A stretch of 64,000 nucleotides of DNA from Closterium sp. NIES-65 (GCA_948144175.1 CANXME010000542.1:868001-932000); one strand, 5' to 3'; shown: positions 1 to 11,096, numbered from the stretch's first letter. Made by a program: numbers and translations. The notes: generated by a model not told the origin, from the sequence alone.

Positions 1-336
1 TCCTGCTGCTGCTTCTTCTGCTGGTGCTGCTGCTCCTGCTGCTGTGCCCTCTCAAACCGCTCGCTCTCCTCCCTCTCCAACCGAAGGAGACGCTGCTCAC
101 GGGTCAGGAAATGTACACTGCGCGGTGTAGGCGCTACAGTGCCAGTGCCTCCAGCTCCTGGACCCCCAGAACCAGCACCTCCACCACCGACACCCCCGGG
201 ACCTCCAGTTACTCCCGCAGGAACACCCCCAGGCTCCGCAGCAACCGGCGGCAGAGAAGAACGAGGAGGAAACTGCAGGACGGACGGGAAGCCAGGGGGT
301 GAGGCGGGGCGAGGTCAGTGGCACCGACTGTGCAGG
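1..336 (-). pseudogene. Gly/Pro- and Gln-rich coding fragment, retroelement-like
   Basis: On the minus strand one frame runs from a Gly/Pro/Val-rich stretch through SVHFLTREQRLLRLEREE into a Gln-rich tail (the CTG/CTT-rich first 60 bases). The composition resembles the spacer between integrase and reverse transcriptase of the copia elements elsewhere in this window, but no catalytic motif is present and the fragment is cut by the window edge on one side and by the TRIM LTR on the other. I see the reading frame and composition directly; membership of a copia element is an inference. Confidence 0.35.
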
Positions 337-608
337 TGTCAGAGGTCCAGTGGTGATCCTCGATTGATCCTAGGGAAGGGTTACAGGCACGTTGGCCTGG
401 GGGGTTATGGGCGCACTCACTCGCTACACAAACAAGCCCTTTTATCCCAGTGGTTAGTGGCCGGGATTCTGACATGGTATTAGAGCGAAGGTCTCGGGTT
501 CGAATCCCAGTGTGTGCACTTCGGGCGTCCCAGTGCGGGGGGGTGTCAGAGGTCCAGTGGTGATCCTCGATTGATCCTAGGGAAGGGTTACAGGCACGTT
601 GGCCTGGG
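337..608 (+). mobile_element. TRIM copy 1, 3' LTR truncated
   Basis: A 138-bp LTR (337-474) starts TGTCAGA and ends TCTGACA, perfect 7-bp terminal inverted repeats. It is followed directly by a primer-binding site tggtattagagc (475-486; one change from the initiator-Met consensus tggtatcagagc), a very short interior with ggttcgaatcc (498-508), a G-rich polypurine tract (533-543) and the first 65 bp of a second LTR (544-608). The second LTR is cut where a 5'-truncated non-LTR element begins. There is no coding capacity, as expected of a terminal-repeat retrotransposon in miniature. The complete copy is at 31798-32144. Confidence 0.85.
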
Positions 609-1517
609 CGGGCGGTCGAGCTCCTGGGGGACACGGTGGCGGATAGGCCTGGCACCAACAGAGGTCACGCGCTGAGACTGATAAGCCTGAGAGGGACTGG
701 CGCGGGCGACTGGCTACATGCGGTACCAACGAGAGCTGACCTCTCTATTTCCCCTGGTCAGTTCTCGTTGGCCTTGGGCCTACGCCTGGGCATGGAGTTG
801 CCAGTAGCTGACGTGTGCCCGTGCAAACGTGACAACGCGGCGATCGGGGACAAGAGTTTGCCGAACCACCTGCTGCGCTGCCAGGACGGGGGTGATGCCG
901 TCAGGACCCACAACGCCCTAGTCTATGCGGCGCTGCGGATTGCTAATGAGGCGGGCTACAAAACGTTTCATGAGACCTCAGCGTTCTCACCACCAGTCCT
1001 CAGGAAACGGGCAGACTTAGCAATACGGGACCAGGAGTCGGGGGCGACATGGGTAACGGATGTCACCGTGACAGACCCAGTTTTACAGAACAGAGACGGC
1101 AGGGCCCGCAGGCCGCCTGGGTGGGCCGCGGAGGAAGCCTCACAGCGGAAGCATCGGCTATACGAAGGGCGCCCCACCTATGCCGGATTCTTTGGACTGG
1201 CTGTCGAGACCTATGGGGCCATGGCGGCAGACACAGTCCAGTTCCTTCGCATGCTGGCTACCCACGCGGCGAAGACGAAGTTCAGACAGGGGCGCCTCAC
1301 AACAACGGCAGCTCGGCTCACTGCACACTACCGCCAGAGGTGGTCGGTGATGCTGCAGCGCAGCCAAGCCATCTCACTCCTCTCTAAGTCCAACCGAGCA
1401 GCCGAAGCGGCATTCCCGCAGGCTGCAGGAGACCCCTGGGCCCCACGGCTAGGGGACCTCTGGCAGATGGCGGAGGATGAGTATGAGGAGCGGGAGGCTC
1501 CTGCCAGGGCGGCTTAG
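609..1517 (+). pseudogene. C-terminal Cys/His motif and restriction-like endonuclease of a non-LTR retrotransposon
   Basis: The frame is open from the left junction to a TAG at 1515-1517. In order it shows GAGDWLHAVPT, a Cys/His motif (CPCK, then PNHLLRC), an R2-type restriction-like endonuclease signature (RADLAIRDQESGATWVTDV, matching the R-x-D ... D pattern of that nuclease), and a C-terminal helix-rich tail ending APARAA. These align in order with the last third of the protein at 2158-6939. In R2-like elements this domain nicks the target to prime reverse transcription. The reverse transcriptase is missing, so the copy is dead. No start codon is needed: it is a truncated fragment. Confidence 0.75.
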
Positions 1518-1876
1518 AGGGGCAGGAGGGAAAAGTTGGCGACTGCAGGAAAGTGAGAGGAAGCTCCGGGGGGGCAGGGGGACTTGGGTGGGGTCGGGGG
1601 AGCCACAGGACAGGAGGAGAGGGAGGTACTCGGGGTTTTGGCTCTGCTGCTAGCCGGCCCGCTAAGATGTTAGGGGACAGGGCCGTACACAAACGGCATG
1701 CCCGCTTGGCTTGCACTGCTTGGCTTGCCTTGCTTGCCCATATGCTTGCCTGTTCACTTGCATGCTCTGTTTGCTAGCTCTTAGGTTTCCTGGCTGCCTA
1801 CAGGCCCAGACAAACTAGCTACAGCCATCTCCTGCCATGTCTGTACCTCGTGACCACTATCAATACATGACTACTT

Positions 1877-1895
1877 GAGAGAGAGAGAGAGAGAG
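1877..1895 (+). repeat. (GA)n microsatellite, 19 bp
   Basis: A pure GA run at the 3' end of the first family-1 unit and directly before the full-length family-2 element. It is the shortest of four such junction tracts in this cluster. Confidence 0.95.
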
Positions 1896-1940
1896 GCCCT
1901 AGGAGCTAGTCCTTAGCCTCTCCAGCCCTCTCCAGCCTAG

Positions 1941-1948
1941 TATAAAGG
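1941..1948 (+). promoter_or_regulatory. TATA-like box in the non-LTR leader
   Basis: TATAAAGG lies 45 bp inside the element and ~217 bp before the start codon. It is a plausible core promoter, though internal promoters of non-LTR elements are often TATA-less. No other element is recognised. Confidence 0.3.
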
Positions 1949-2157
1949 CCTTAGGACCTGGCTCTTGAGCCTCATTATTCAGTTCAAGCGTTCATTTGCT
2001 CTCCTAACCGAGCGGCTCGCGCCGGCCGCCTTCGGCGGCCGACGCTCGACAGCGCGGCCTTCGGCTGCGCGTGAGGGGTGGCAAGGAAACACTCACACGA
2101 TTGACTACAAGCAACGGCATACAAACTATGGCGGCATCAACACAATCCTAAGCATGA

Positions 2158-5100
2158 ATGGCCACGCAGGGGCAAGCGGAGCCCGGATCTACATCCGGTG
2201 AGCTCCAAGGGCATGGAGAATGCCAGTCAACGTCCGCCACAGCTCCCGGACCACCAGCGTACTTGCGCCGATCGCCGCGGCTCCAGATCCAGCGCGCAAA
2301 TGCCGCTTCAAGCTCCGGACAGCCTCGCCCAGCTGTCCCGCAGCAGCAGCGCCACCCTCCGCGGGCGCAGCCAGCACGGGCGCTAGCAGCACGGCGAGCT
2401 GGTCTGCCGCATCCAAGCAAGTCTCGCGCGGCCGGTCGCGAAACGTCTCAGGAGGGACTCCTGGGAGCGAGGAGTGGGCAAGGACCTGTATCAGCAGCAA
2501 CGCGTGGAGACTCTCTACGAGGCGGTGGAGCTGACCGAGAGCCGACTCTGAAACACGCGTCTGCGGAGGCTGAAGCGCCTCCGCCAGGAACTGGAGCGGC
2601 TCATCAGCTGCACAATGAGCCGCTGCCGCGCCACCACTCGCGGCCACAAACTCCACCCCCGCAACAGGCGGAACCGTCGGCAGATGCAGACGAGAGCCGT
2701 GAGATGGCGCCGCCACAGAAGGATAGGGAGCTGACGGGACGAGGACAGGGGAAGGAAGCGGAGCAGCCGGCGGAGGAACCACATGAGGCACAGGTGGGCG
2801 AGGAGCCAAGTGCGCCGACGCAGCTTGCGGCGAACTGCTCTGGCTCTGCGCCGCCCTCTCCTCGCGAACGGCCCGGGACACCTCCCGCTGAAGATCCGCC
2901 ATCGTCACAGGCGGACGATACCTCCCGCGACCACCACGTCCGGGGAAACCCCTCCAGTCACCATTGCCGCCAGTATGAGCAGGCCACTGGGCCTGTTGCT
3001 GATAGCGCCGGGGGGAGTTGCGCCGGCGCCGCGACGTCTCGCGCTCCCTTTGAGGCGCGGGAGAATGAGGGCGGGATTGGCGGCGGTTCGGCGACGGGGG
3101 ACGAGACGGCTGCACTGCAAGTGCCGCCTGCAGTTGAGCGGGAGCCGCCGGTTCTGCGCCAGGAGGAGCAACCAACGGAGCCGGGTCGACAGTGGTGGCG
3201 GACGCCGCCCTTGGGGAAGAAGCAGACGTCGGCACAGGCACGCCGGGGACAGACGCGGCCGGTACAACGAACGCGCCAAGCGCAGGGGCAGGACGTGCAG
3301 CAGCCCCCCCAGCAGACACAGACGCCTCCGCCGCTTCCCCGGGAGCAGGGGGCATGGGAGCCGCAGGCGGAGCGGGAGGAGGTTCAACATGAGCAGACGG
3401 GCCAGCCTCTGCCACGCCTTGCGGAGCCACGGGTGCGTGGGGAGGAGTCCTTTCAGAGACTGTTGTCCCGGCGTTCGGAGCAGGCGGTAGAAGGGGTTTC
3501 GTCCCCGTGGTCCCCTTTTCGAGTCCCGACTGAGGCCTGGCGACGACAGCCGACCAGGCGACAGCGCGCTCTGGCGACGGCTCATCAACTCCAGCAATCA
3601 CCACCATCTCGGACGCGAGGAAATCGCGGGACGAACCACGTAGCAGGAAGCGGAGTTGGCGGGGGCCCACAGAACGGATACCAAGCGGCGGCACGTGTGG
3701 CTTTAAATAACTTACAATCAGCTAATGAAGAGGACGAGCGAAGGGACCCCTCTTATAGGAGAGACGCCACGCCGGATAGCGAGGATGAAGGGGAGGAGGA
3801 AGGAGACGGGGTGAGGGAGAGCTCTGGGAGAAGAGAAGCCGGGGCCAGGACAGCACGAGCACAACCGCTCCAGGAGGCACGCACGCCGCACGATGCTGGT
3901 CGGACGGTAGAGCCTCCAACATTTGCCTCACCAGCGGGACCGAGTCGCGCTCGACGAAATCGGGCCGCGAGTAGGGGGGCTGCATCACGACCGGCCGCTT
4001 CGGCCCCCCGCTATTTTTTGTCTGAGGAATTGGCGAAGCGAACCGACGTGTTCGCTGCGATTGGGGATTGGGATGTCGCGGCCTTGTGCGACAGTCGTCA
4101 GCCCTCGCTGTCGCGGCGCTTACCGCCAAATCTGTGTCAGCTGTTCTCGCTAGTGTTACTGACGCCGTTACTGCATCTCTCCCGAAACCCGGAGTCGGAA
4201 ACAGGTTGGCGTCTGCTGCTGTTTCTCCCGCGCCTGACCCTTCGCCAAACCTCGCCGCAACGACCGGACTGGCCGAAAGTCAAGGCCCAGCTGCGAGCCT
4301 TCCAACGTGGCGAATGGGAGCAACTGTACCTGGACACGATTGCTGCAGTCAACGCGCCACCCCCGCCCCGGCACAGGCCAGACGTGACAGGAGTAATCAA
4401 ACGGGCCGAGGGGCTGGCGAAACGTGGCAGCCTACGACGAGCCGTTCTTGCATTGGAGTCAACGCCTGTCTGCACGCCCAGCCCCGAAATCCTAGAGGAA
4501 CTGCGCCAGAAGCACCCACCAGCTGTTGACGAGGAGGTGACCTGGTCGACACCAGAGAAGTCAACGCTTTCAATCTCTCACGCGGATTTCGCAAAGCTGT
4601 TGGGCAGATGCGAAAATGGAGTTGGGGCTGGGCCGTCAGGGATGACATTCGAGCATTTGCGCGACTCGGCGATCACAAATGCGCTGGTCAGCACCCATCT
4701 GCACGCCCTGGTTAATACAATTTTGGGAGGAAATTTGCCAGACACGGTAGCGAATTTGTTAACCGCGTCGCGCCTCATCGCCTTGGCCAAACCGGGGGGT
4801 GGCGCTCGGCCAATCGCGATTGGCGAATGCTTGACGAGGCTGGCAGCCAAGGCAGCCCTGTTAGCAATGGGGGAGGCAGCTCTCGCATTTTTCCTCCCTC
4901 TACAGTACGGCGTGGCAGTGCCAGGTGGCGCCGAGACTGTGATCCACGCGGCCAGGGCCTTCTTGGACGCCCGCCCCGACAGCCTCGTGCTGCAAGCTGA
5001 CATCAGGAACGCATTCAACAGCATCTCGCGACAAGCCATCGCCACTGCGTTACAGACCCCCGCCCTCTCGCCGCTCCTGCCGCTCGTCAAGTTCACATAC

Positions 5101-6939
5101 GGTAACCCGTCGCAGCTGCTCCTAGATGCAAACTTCGAGTCCGAACCACTACGAAGCGAACGCGGTGTCCGCCAGGGGGACCCACTCGGCCCGCTGCTAT
5201 TCGCAGCAGGAATACATGCCACACTTTGCGATACGGCAGACACACACCCCGGGGTGCTCTGTTTGGCGTATGCGGATGACGTGACGTTCATCGGGGAACA
5301 AAGAGACACTGTAGCAGCATTTTCGTACTTCACCAACAAATTGTCACTCCTGGGGCTCGAGCACAACCCCCGAAAATGTGCTGCGTGGAGCTCCAGTACG
5401 GTACAAGCACCGCACCTACCCCCAGGAGTGCCGTTTTCAAACGACGGCGTCCAGCTACTGGGCAGTTTTCTGGGACCAGACGACGGCGCGGCTTCTTTTC
5501 TGGCGGAGCAGTTAGCTGACATGACGAAGCCGCTGATGCTCATCGAACGAACGGATCCCCAGGTCGCATCACTGCTTATCACGCGATGTATATCGAGGCG
5601 TGTTACGTACCTGACACGGACGACGCCCCTTAATCTTCTTCCCCGCGACAAATGGAGCCAGTGGGGCATGGACCTCCTCACCACGCTCCTTACCGCCTGC
5701 GACATTCGCATGCCGACTTGCCAATCGGAGCAGACGAGGGTTTGGGAGCAGGCGTCACTGCCTCCGTCATTAGGGGGGCTAGGCATTACGAACCCCTTGA
5801 TTGAGGGGGTCTACGGTTTCGCCGCGAGCTTCACCCAGGCGGCGCTGTTTCTCAACGACCTCAAGCTGGGCGACGGGAATGCACTGAAGCAGGCACGGGA
5901 CCACATGCTCCTGCCGCGGGACACCAGCACGCCACTTCACGTTTGGGTGAAGGGGTGTGAGGAGGCACTGCCGACAGACGCTCGTGAGATACTGGAAAAG
6001 GAGCGGTTGGAGCGATCGGACATACGTCTTCAACACGTCCTCGGGCTGCAGGTGCACGGCAGCAGATACGCCGTGCAGGTCCAGGCAACTAGGCGCATGC
6101 GGCTGAACCCACTCTCAGGCCACACTCAGCGCATGTTTTCGCTGACGGGATACGGCGCCGGCGATTGGCTAACCGCAATACCCATTGAAGCGACTAGGCG
6201 GATTGGCCCCGTACACTTCGCCAACTCCGTCAAATTCCGCCTGGCTCTCCCCTTCTCGACTCCTAAGAATTGTGACTGCGCGGACAAAACGGCTATCACC
6301 GACCCCCGCCTGCCGAACCATCCCCTGCGCTGCGGCTTGGGCAAACACCGCATTAACAGCCACAACGAGCTGCGGGATGCATGCATTAGCATGGCGCAGC
6401 ACGCAGGTTTCATTGTCCACAGCGAGTCGGCCGCCCATTGCCCCATCGAGGAGCAAACTGCCGACTTTACCATGACGGATCGAAGCAGTGGGGCGGTGTA
6501 TGTGTGCGATGTCACTATCACGGATCCCATAAGCACGAGGGACCCAGAGGCGCAGAAAGGCAGGGGATGGGCGGCACGGGAACAAGCTGATAAGAAGATC
6601 CAGCATTACGCCAACCGGCCGGAGACGGTTGGCTTTTTCCCACTGACAGACGACACCTATGGCTGCCCATGCGCGGAAGTACCAACCTTCCTGAAGCTAT
6701 TGGCAGACACGGCGGCTCGGCGGCACTTCAACGCCGACTCAAAATCATACTATGCCGCAAAGTTTCTACATCAGTTTCGACAGAGATGGTCAGTGGCCCT
6801 TCAAAGGGCACAATCCGTGGGCCTCCTGATGAAGATGGGCGAGGCGGCTGCAGCTGAGAACCCGCCTGTGGGCGGCATTGGGCAGGAGTTGCACCTTGGA
6901 GATTGTTTTGCAGTGATAGAGCCCCTCCTAGATCTTTAG
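2158..6939 (+). CDS. Non-LTR retrotransposon polyprotein: RT, Cys/His motif, restriction-like endonuclease
   Basis: 1,593 codons. Residues 1 to ~600 are low-complexity (Pro, Gln, Arg, Glu, Ala), with no clear zinc finger. Reverse transcriptase follows at about 780-1150: VLQADIRNAFNSI holds the first catalytic Asp (~948), GVRQGDPLGPLLFA is the RQGDPLGP box, and LAYADDVTF holds the Asp pair (~1040-1041). Then come a thumb-like region, a Cys/His motif (CDC near 1372, PNHPLRC ~15 residues on) and an R2-type endonuclease (ADFTMTDRSSGAVYVCDVTI, ~1436-1456). The tail ends FAVIEPLLDL. The product should bind its own RNA, nick target DNA and prime reverse transcription there. Another possibility is that the true protein starts further in, because the first 1.5 kb also reads open on the other strand. 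No frameshift or stop is seen. Confidence 0.85.
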   Translation: MATQGQAEPGSTSGELQGHGECQSTSATAPGPPAYLRRSPRLQIQRANAASSSGQPRPAVPQQQRHPPRAQPARALAARRAGLPHPSKSRAAGRETSQEGLLGARSGQGPVSAATRGDSLRGGGADREPTLKHASAEAEAPPPGTGAAHQLHNEPLPRHHSRPQTPPPQQAEPSADADESREMAPPQKDRELTGRGQGKEAEQPAEEPHEAQVGEEPSAPTQLAANCSGSAPPSPRERPGTPPAEDPPSSQADDTSRDHHVRGNPSSHHCRQYEQATGPVADSAGGSCAGAATSRAPFEARENEGGIGGGSATGDETAALQVPPAVEREPPVLRQEEQPTEPGRQWWRTPPLGKKQTSAQARRGQTRPVQRTRQAQGQDVQQPPQQTQTPPPLPREQGAWEPQAEREEVQHEQTGQPLPRLAEPRVRGEESFQRLLSRRSEQAVEGVSSPWSPFRVPTEAWRRQPTRRQRALATAHQLQQSPPSRTRGNRGTNHVAGSGVGGGPQNGYQAAARVALNNLQSANEEDERRDPSYRRDATPDSEDEGEEEGDGVRESSGRREAGARTARAQPLQEARTPHDAGRTVEPPTFASPAGPSRARRNRAASRGAASRPAASAPRYFLSEELAKRTDVFAAIGDWDVAALCDSRQPSLSRRLPPNLCQLFSLVLLTPLLHLSRNPESETGWRLLLFLPRLTLRQTSPQRPDWPKVKAQLRAFQRGEWEQLYLDTIAAVNAPPPPRHRPDVTGVIKRAEGLAKRGSLRRAVLALESTPVCTPSPEILEELRQKHPPAVDEEVTWSTPEKSTLSISHADFAKLLGRCENGVGAGPSGMTFEHLRDSAITNALVSTHLHALVNTILGGNLPDTVANLLTASRLIALAKPGGGARPIAIGECLTRLAAKAALLAMGEAALAFFLPLQYGVAVPGGAETVIHAARAFLDARPDSLVLQADIRNAFNSISRQAIATALQTPALSPLLPLVKFTYGNPSQLLLDANFESEPLRSERGVRQGDPLGPLLFAAGIHATLCDTADTHPGVLCLAYADDVTFIGEQRDTVAAFSYFTNKLSLLGLEHNPRKCAAWSSSTVQAPHLPPGVPFSNDGVQLLGSFLGPDDGAASFLAEQLADMTKPLMLIERTDPQVASLLITRCISRRVTYLTRTTPLNLLPRDKWSQWGMDLLTTLLTACDIRMPTCQSEQTRVWEQASLPPSLGGLGITNPLIEGVYGFAASFTQAALFLNDLKLGDGNALKQARDHMLLPRDTSTPLHVWVKGCEEALPTDAREILEKERLERSDIRLQHVLGLQVHGSRYAVQVQATRRMRLNPLSGHTQRMFSLTGYGAGDWLTAIPIEATRRIGPVHFANSVKFRLALPFSTPKNCDCADKTAITDPRLPNHPLRCGLGKHRINSHNELRDACISMAQHAGFIVHSESAAHCPIEEQTADFTMTDRSSGAVYVCDVTITDPISTRDPEAQKGRGWAAREQADKKIQHYANRPETVGFFPLTDDTYGCPCAEVPTFLKLLADTAARRHFNADSKSYYAAKFLHQFRQRWSVALQRAQSVGLLMKMGEAAAAENPPVGGIGQELHLGDCFAVIEPLLDL

Positions 6940-7027
6940 GGGGGGTATAGGGTAGGACATGCCTTTGTGTGTATGCTTCTATACCTTGCATGCTTGTACC
7001 TGGCTGCCATATCAATACAAGGACCAT

Positions 7028-7029
<2 letters not shown>

Positions 7030-7099
<70 letters not shown>
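7030..7099 (+). repeat. (GA)n microsatellite, 70 bp
   Basis: A pure AG/GA run joining the 3' end of the full-length family-2 element to the 5' truncation point of the next family-1 unit. Confidence 0.97.
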
Positions 7100-8121
<1,022 letters not shown>

Positions 8122-8126
<5 letters not shown>

Positions 8127-8659
8127 ACAGAGAGAGTGATCGGGAGCATGGCATGGTTTTAAGACATTGGCCGTTTTTTATTCCTTTCTCTCCTTCTTTC
8201 CCTTCCTCCCTCCATCCACCTTTTACTCCATCCCTCCTCCCTCCTTCATTAACTGAACTTAATTTTCTTTACCTCATGGGTTCTTCAATTTGCGTCAATT
8301 TGTAATGTTAGTGCTCCTTCTTTCGTTTTGTTAGAAAGTGATATCCTTCTCGCGATATTCTGTTACTATTTTCTATAATTGCATGCATTCGTTCTACTGT
8401 TGTTCCATAGGCTCTTTCTGTGTAGGTCTTTCATTCGTTCGATAGTGTCATTCTTTCCCTCCCCTTTCATTTCGTTTTTGTTTGTCGGGTCATTCTTTCA
8501 ATAGTGTCATTATATATATAAATAAAACTCTTGCTTCATCAAATTATTTTCTCTTCTCCCTTCAATTTACTTCTCTTGTCATCTGTCTACTTAGTTTCAT
8601 TCAGGATTGGAAACCGTTGCTTTTGTTTGTGTGTGTTTTTTTTTTAATTCCCTTCCAAA
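8122..8659. other. AT-rich spacer, no gene seen
   Basis: About 540 bp, markedly poorer in G+C than the rest, with pyrimidine-rich stretches and a TATATATATAAATA patch near 8510-8523. No convincing frame, LTR end or RNA gene is visible. It is possibly the original single-copy flank of the GA microsatellite cluster. Confidence 0.5.
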
Positions 8660-8712
8660 CACTCACTACACGAACAAGCCCTTTTATCCCAGTGGTTAGT
8701 GGTTGGGATTCA
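8660..8712 (+). mobile_element. TRIM LTR fragment
   Basis: It matches the 3' part of the TRIM LTR (cactcactacac ... aacaagcccttttatcccagtgg, gttgggattc). The match ends before the terminal TCTGACA, and no primer site follows. It is a decayed remnant. Confidence 0.65.
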
Positions 8713-9499
8713 GTGGTTAGGAGGCAACAGGCTCATCCAGTGGGAAAGTGGTGACTACACCTAGGTCGTGGTGGTGACTGACACCCAGCAGGTTTCTAGA
8801 GAACGAGGGGGTGTAGTAACCTGTAAGAAAACCTGAGGGAGCCGCTGGACACGGGAGAGTGGTGGTGCTGCGAGGAACTACACGTCCCACAGAGGGGTCA
8901 GCTAAGGCGACAGTGACTGGAGTGCGCAGTGGTGTGAGGTCAGTGCAGTCGCGAAAGAAACAACTGGATGCTCCAGAGTCCAGGGTGAAGGAAAGTTGTG
9001 CAGTCTTTTGGGTCGCACCCGAACCAGCTACAAAGGCTAGTGCTAGACTAGTGGTAGCTGCAGCTCCTACACAAAGACCCTCAGAGGCGCCTGGACTGGA
9101 AACAACACACGCACCAAGACTGGAAACACGGGTCTCTACTCGTCCAGCCGGGAACGGTCCTAGACCAGGTAGGTGAGACTCAACTGGTGCAGCAGTGCGC
9201 TGGCGAAGTTCTGAGGGCCAATGCGGTGTAATAGTGTGAGGACCAAAACGCTCACCGTGGAGGTCGTCAAGTCGACGGTAGCAGCTGGACGCAGAGTGAT
9301 CAGGACTCCAGCAGGTAGTGCCAGCACCAGGGCCTGTCAGGGCCCTGTACCCGCAGGAGCCGACGTCTCGCCCACTGCTAGCTGAGCAACTGCTGAGGGC
9401 TCCACACTTTGGACCCGCAGGTCCCCACTACCTGGAGTGCTGCGGCTGGCCTTGCTGTTGTAGAACTCGAGTACACGCCATGTGAGTAGCTGGAAACGG

Positions 9500-10560
9500 G
9501 GGTGGTTCTGGCATGTGGGCCTAAACTGCTGCTAGCGGTAGGCTATCCTGCTGTTGCTTCCGCTGGGGGCAGCCTAAGCTGCTACTGGTGCACTAGCGGT
9601 AGCCTAAGCTGGTGCTCGAGCGCTGGGGCAGCCTATGTTGCTTCTAGTTTTGCTGGGGGCAGCCTAAACTGCTGCTACTGGTGCTGCTGGTGGCGGTTTT
9701 CAGCTCTTGAGGCAAAGGATTCAGGTCATGGGGGGGGGGGGGCAGCTTTGAGTGGTACAGGTGGGGCAGCGGGTGCGGTTCTAAGCAGTTCTGTGCAGTT
9801 CAGTGCGCGATTCTGTGCGGTGCTGTGCGGTTCTGCGGGGTGGAGAGTACCGGGTGGGGCGGCTGATTCCGGGTGAGGTGACTGGAACGGGTGGGGCAGC
9901 AGCTCTGGATGGAACGAGTGGGGCAGCGGGTGCAGTTCTGTGCGGTTCTGTGCAGTTCAGTGCGGCTCTGCGCGGTGGGGAGTACCGGGTAGGGCGGTGT
10001 AAGTTGCTGGTTTTGCTAGGGGGTAGTTTAAGTTGCTGCTGGTGCGCTGACGGCAGTGGAAGCTGCTGCTGGTGCGACTGGCGGCAGTCTAAGTTGCTGG
10101 TGGTGCTCCTGGCGGTAGTCTAGGCTGCTGGTGCTACTGGCGGCAGTGTAATCTGCTAGTGCTACTGGCGGTGGGTGTGGCAGCTCGTGGGGAGGCGGGT
10201 GTCAGGTGGGGCGACTGTTAAGGCAGCGGGCGACGGGTGGGGAAGGTAAGACGGCGGTTCTGCACGATTCTGCACGGTTCTACGCGGTTTTGTGCGGTTC
10301 TGCACGATTATGTGCGGTTCTGTGCAGTGGAGAGTACTGGGTTGGGCGGTTGATTCCGGGTGAGGTGACTGGAACGGGTGGGGCAGCAGGTTTCCAGGTG
10401 GGGCGGCAGTTTCAGGTCTGGGGCAGCGGTTTGCAGTTCTTGGGGCGGCCGATTTCTGGTGTGGCGGCGATTTTTTTCTCGTGGGGCGGTAGATCGCGGG
10501 TGAGGTGACGGCTAACAGGGTGGGCGGCGGGTAAGGCAGCGGGTGGGGCCGCGTCTAACG
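9500..10560. repeat. Degenerate GC-rich repeat block in the copia G leader
   Basis: Words such as ggggcagcctaagctgctgctgg and ggttctgtgcggttctgcg (in pieces) recur with drift, along with two copies of a segment around ggctgattccgggtgaggtgactggaacggg (9860s and 10350s). A G14 run lies near 9730. Open frames here follow from the repeats, and no gene is supported. Confidence 0.6.
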
Positions 10561-10972
10561 GGTGGGGCGGCGGTTACGACGGTGGGAAACGGGTGGGGGG
10601 GACGGGTCGCTGGTGCGCGCGGCTGCTGCTGTGCGTGCGTGCGACTAACGACGGGGCCGTGGGGCCCGCTAGCGAAGGGGCCTCTGGATCCACGAACGAA
10701 GGGCCGTGGGGCCCGCTAACGAAAGGCCGTGGGGCCCGTTAACTAACAGCCGCGACGGGTGACGGGTGACGGGAAAAAAACGGGAAAACGATTGCGATTG
10801 ACGGGGGGAAACGGGCGACGGGCGACTGGCGACGGGGGGGGGGGAGGGGGTCTACGGGCGACGATGCCTAAGGTAAGCGCAATACGGGCGGTCTAGGACG
10901 GGGCGCGACTAGGTGGGCCCATGATAGTCGAGTGATCTTTCCTTAGGGTAAAATCTCGCTAGGGTTAACCTA

Positions 10973-10983
10973 GCTCTATACCA
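10973..10983 (-). other. Primer-binding site, copia G
   Basis: The element-sense sequence TGGTATAGAGC directly follows the LTR end. It is a shortened match to the initiator-Met tRNA 3' end and is the same variant as in copia B. Confidence 0.7.
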
Positions 10984-11096
10984 TGTCACAACGTAAAGTT
11001 GACTAACACAAATATAGCAAGCATAGCCCTAACCCTAGGAAAACATAAATTACACCTAGACTAACACAAATAAGCTATAACAAATATAGCTTGACA

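Larger units (their letters stand above)
609..1895 (+). mobile_element. 5'-truncated non-LTR retrotransposon, family 1 (first copy)
   Basis: This holds the last ~300 codons of a non-LTR retrotransposon polyprotein, about 360 bp of 3' UTR and a terminal GA tract (1877-1895). The 3' UTR ends in a cttga-GAGAGA junction that recurs in the third unit (7100-7830). The left end abuts the truncated TRIM LTR, so this copy is 5' truncated or was cut by a deletion. It belongs to a different family from the full-length element that follows, though the C-terminal domains are clearly homologous. Confidence 0.8.
1896..7099 (+). mobile_element. Full-length non-LTR retrotransposon with restriction-like endonuclease, family 2
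   Basis: About 5.1 kb bounded on both sides by GA microsatellite (1877-1895 and 7030-7099). It has a 262-bp 5' leader, one 1,593-codon frame and a 90-bp 3' UTR that ends in the junction ccatta-GAGAGA. There are no LTRs. The same 3' end recurs as a truncated copy at 7831-8121. Its conserved domains (reverse transcriptase, Cys/His motif, R2-type nuclease, in that order) place it with the RLE-type non-LTR elements, a group in which several families insert at fixed sequences. The frame has no stop, so it may be recently active. Confidence 0.85.
8713..11096 (-). mobile_element. Copia G: heavily decayed Ty1/copia 5' half (minus strand)
   Basis: From high to low coordinates: a 113-bp LTR (10984-11096, TG..CA ends in element sense), a primer site (10973-10983, TGGTATAGAGC in element sense), GGGCCCACC (10912-10920), a GC-rich leader with repeats (about 9500-10900), and a degraded stretch at about 8740-9180 that aligns by eye with the gag/protease boundary of the other copias (for instance 18640-18900). 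No long frame survives and the rest of pol is missing. Confidence 0.65.

Noticed and set aside
4578..5786. 402-codon minus-strand frame inside the RT region
   Set aside because: Exact antisense of the conserved reverse transcriptase domain; a shadow in GC-rich DNA.
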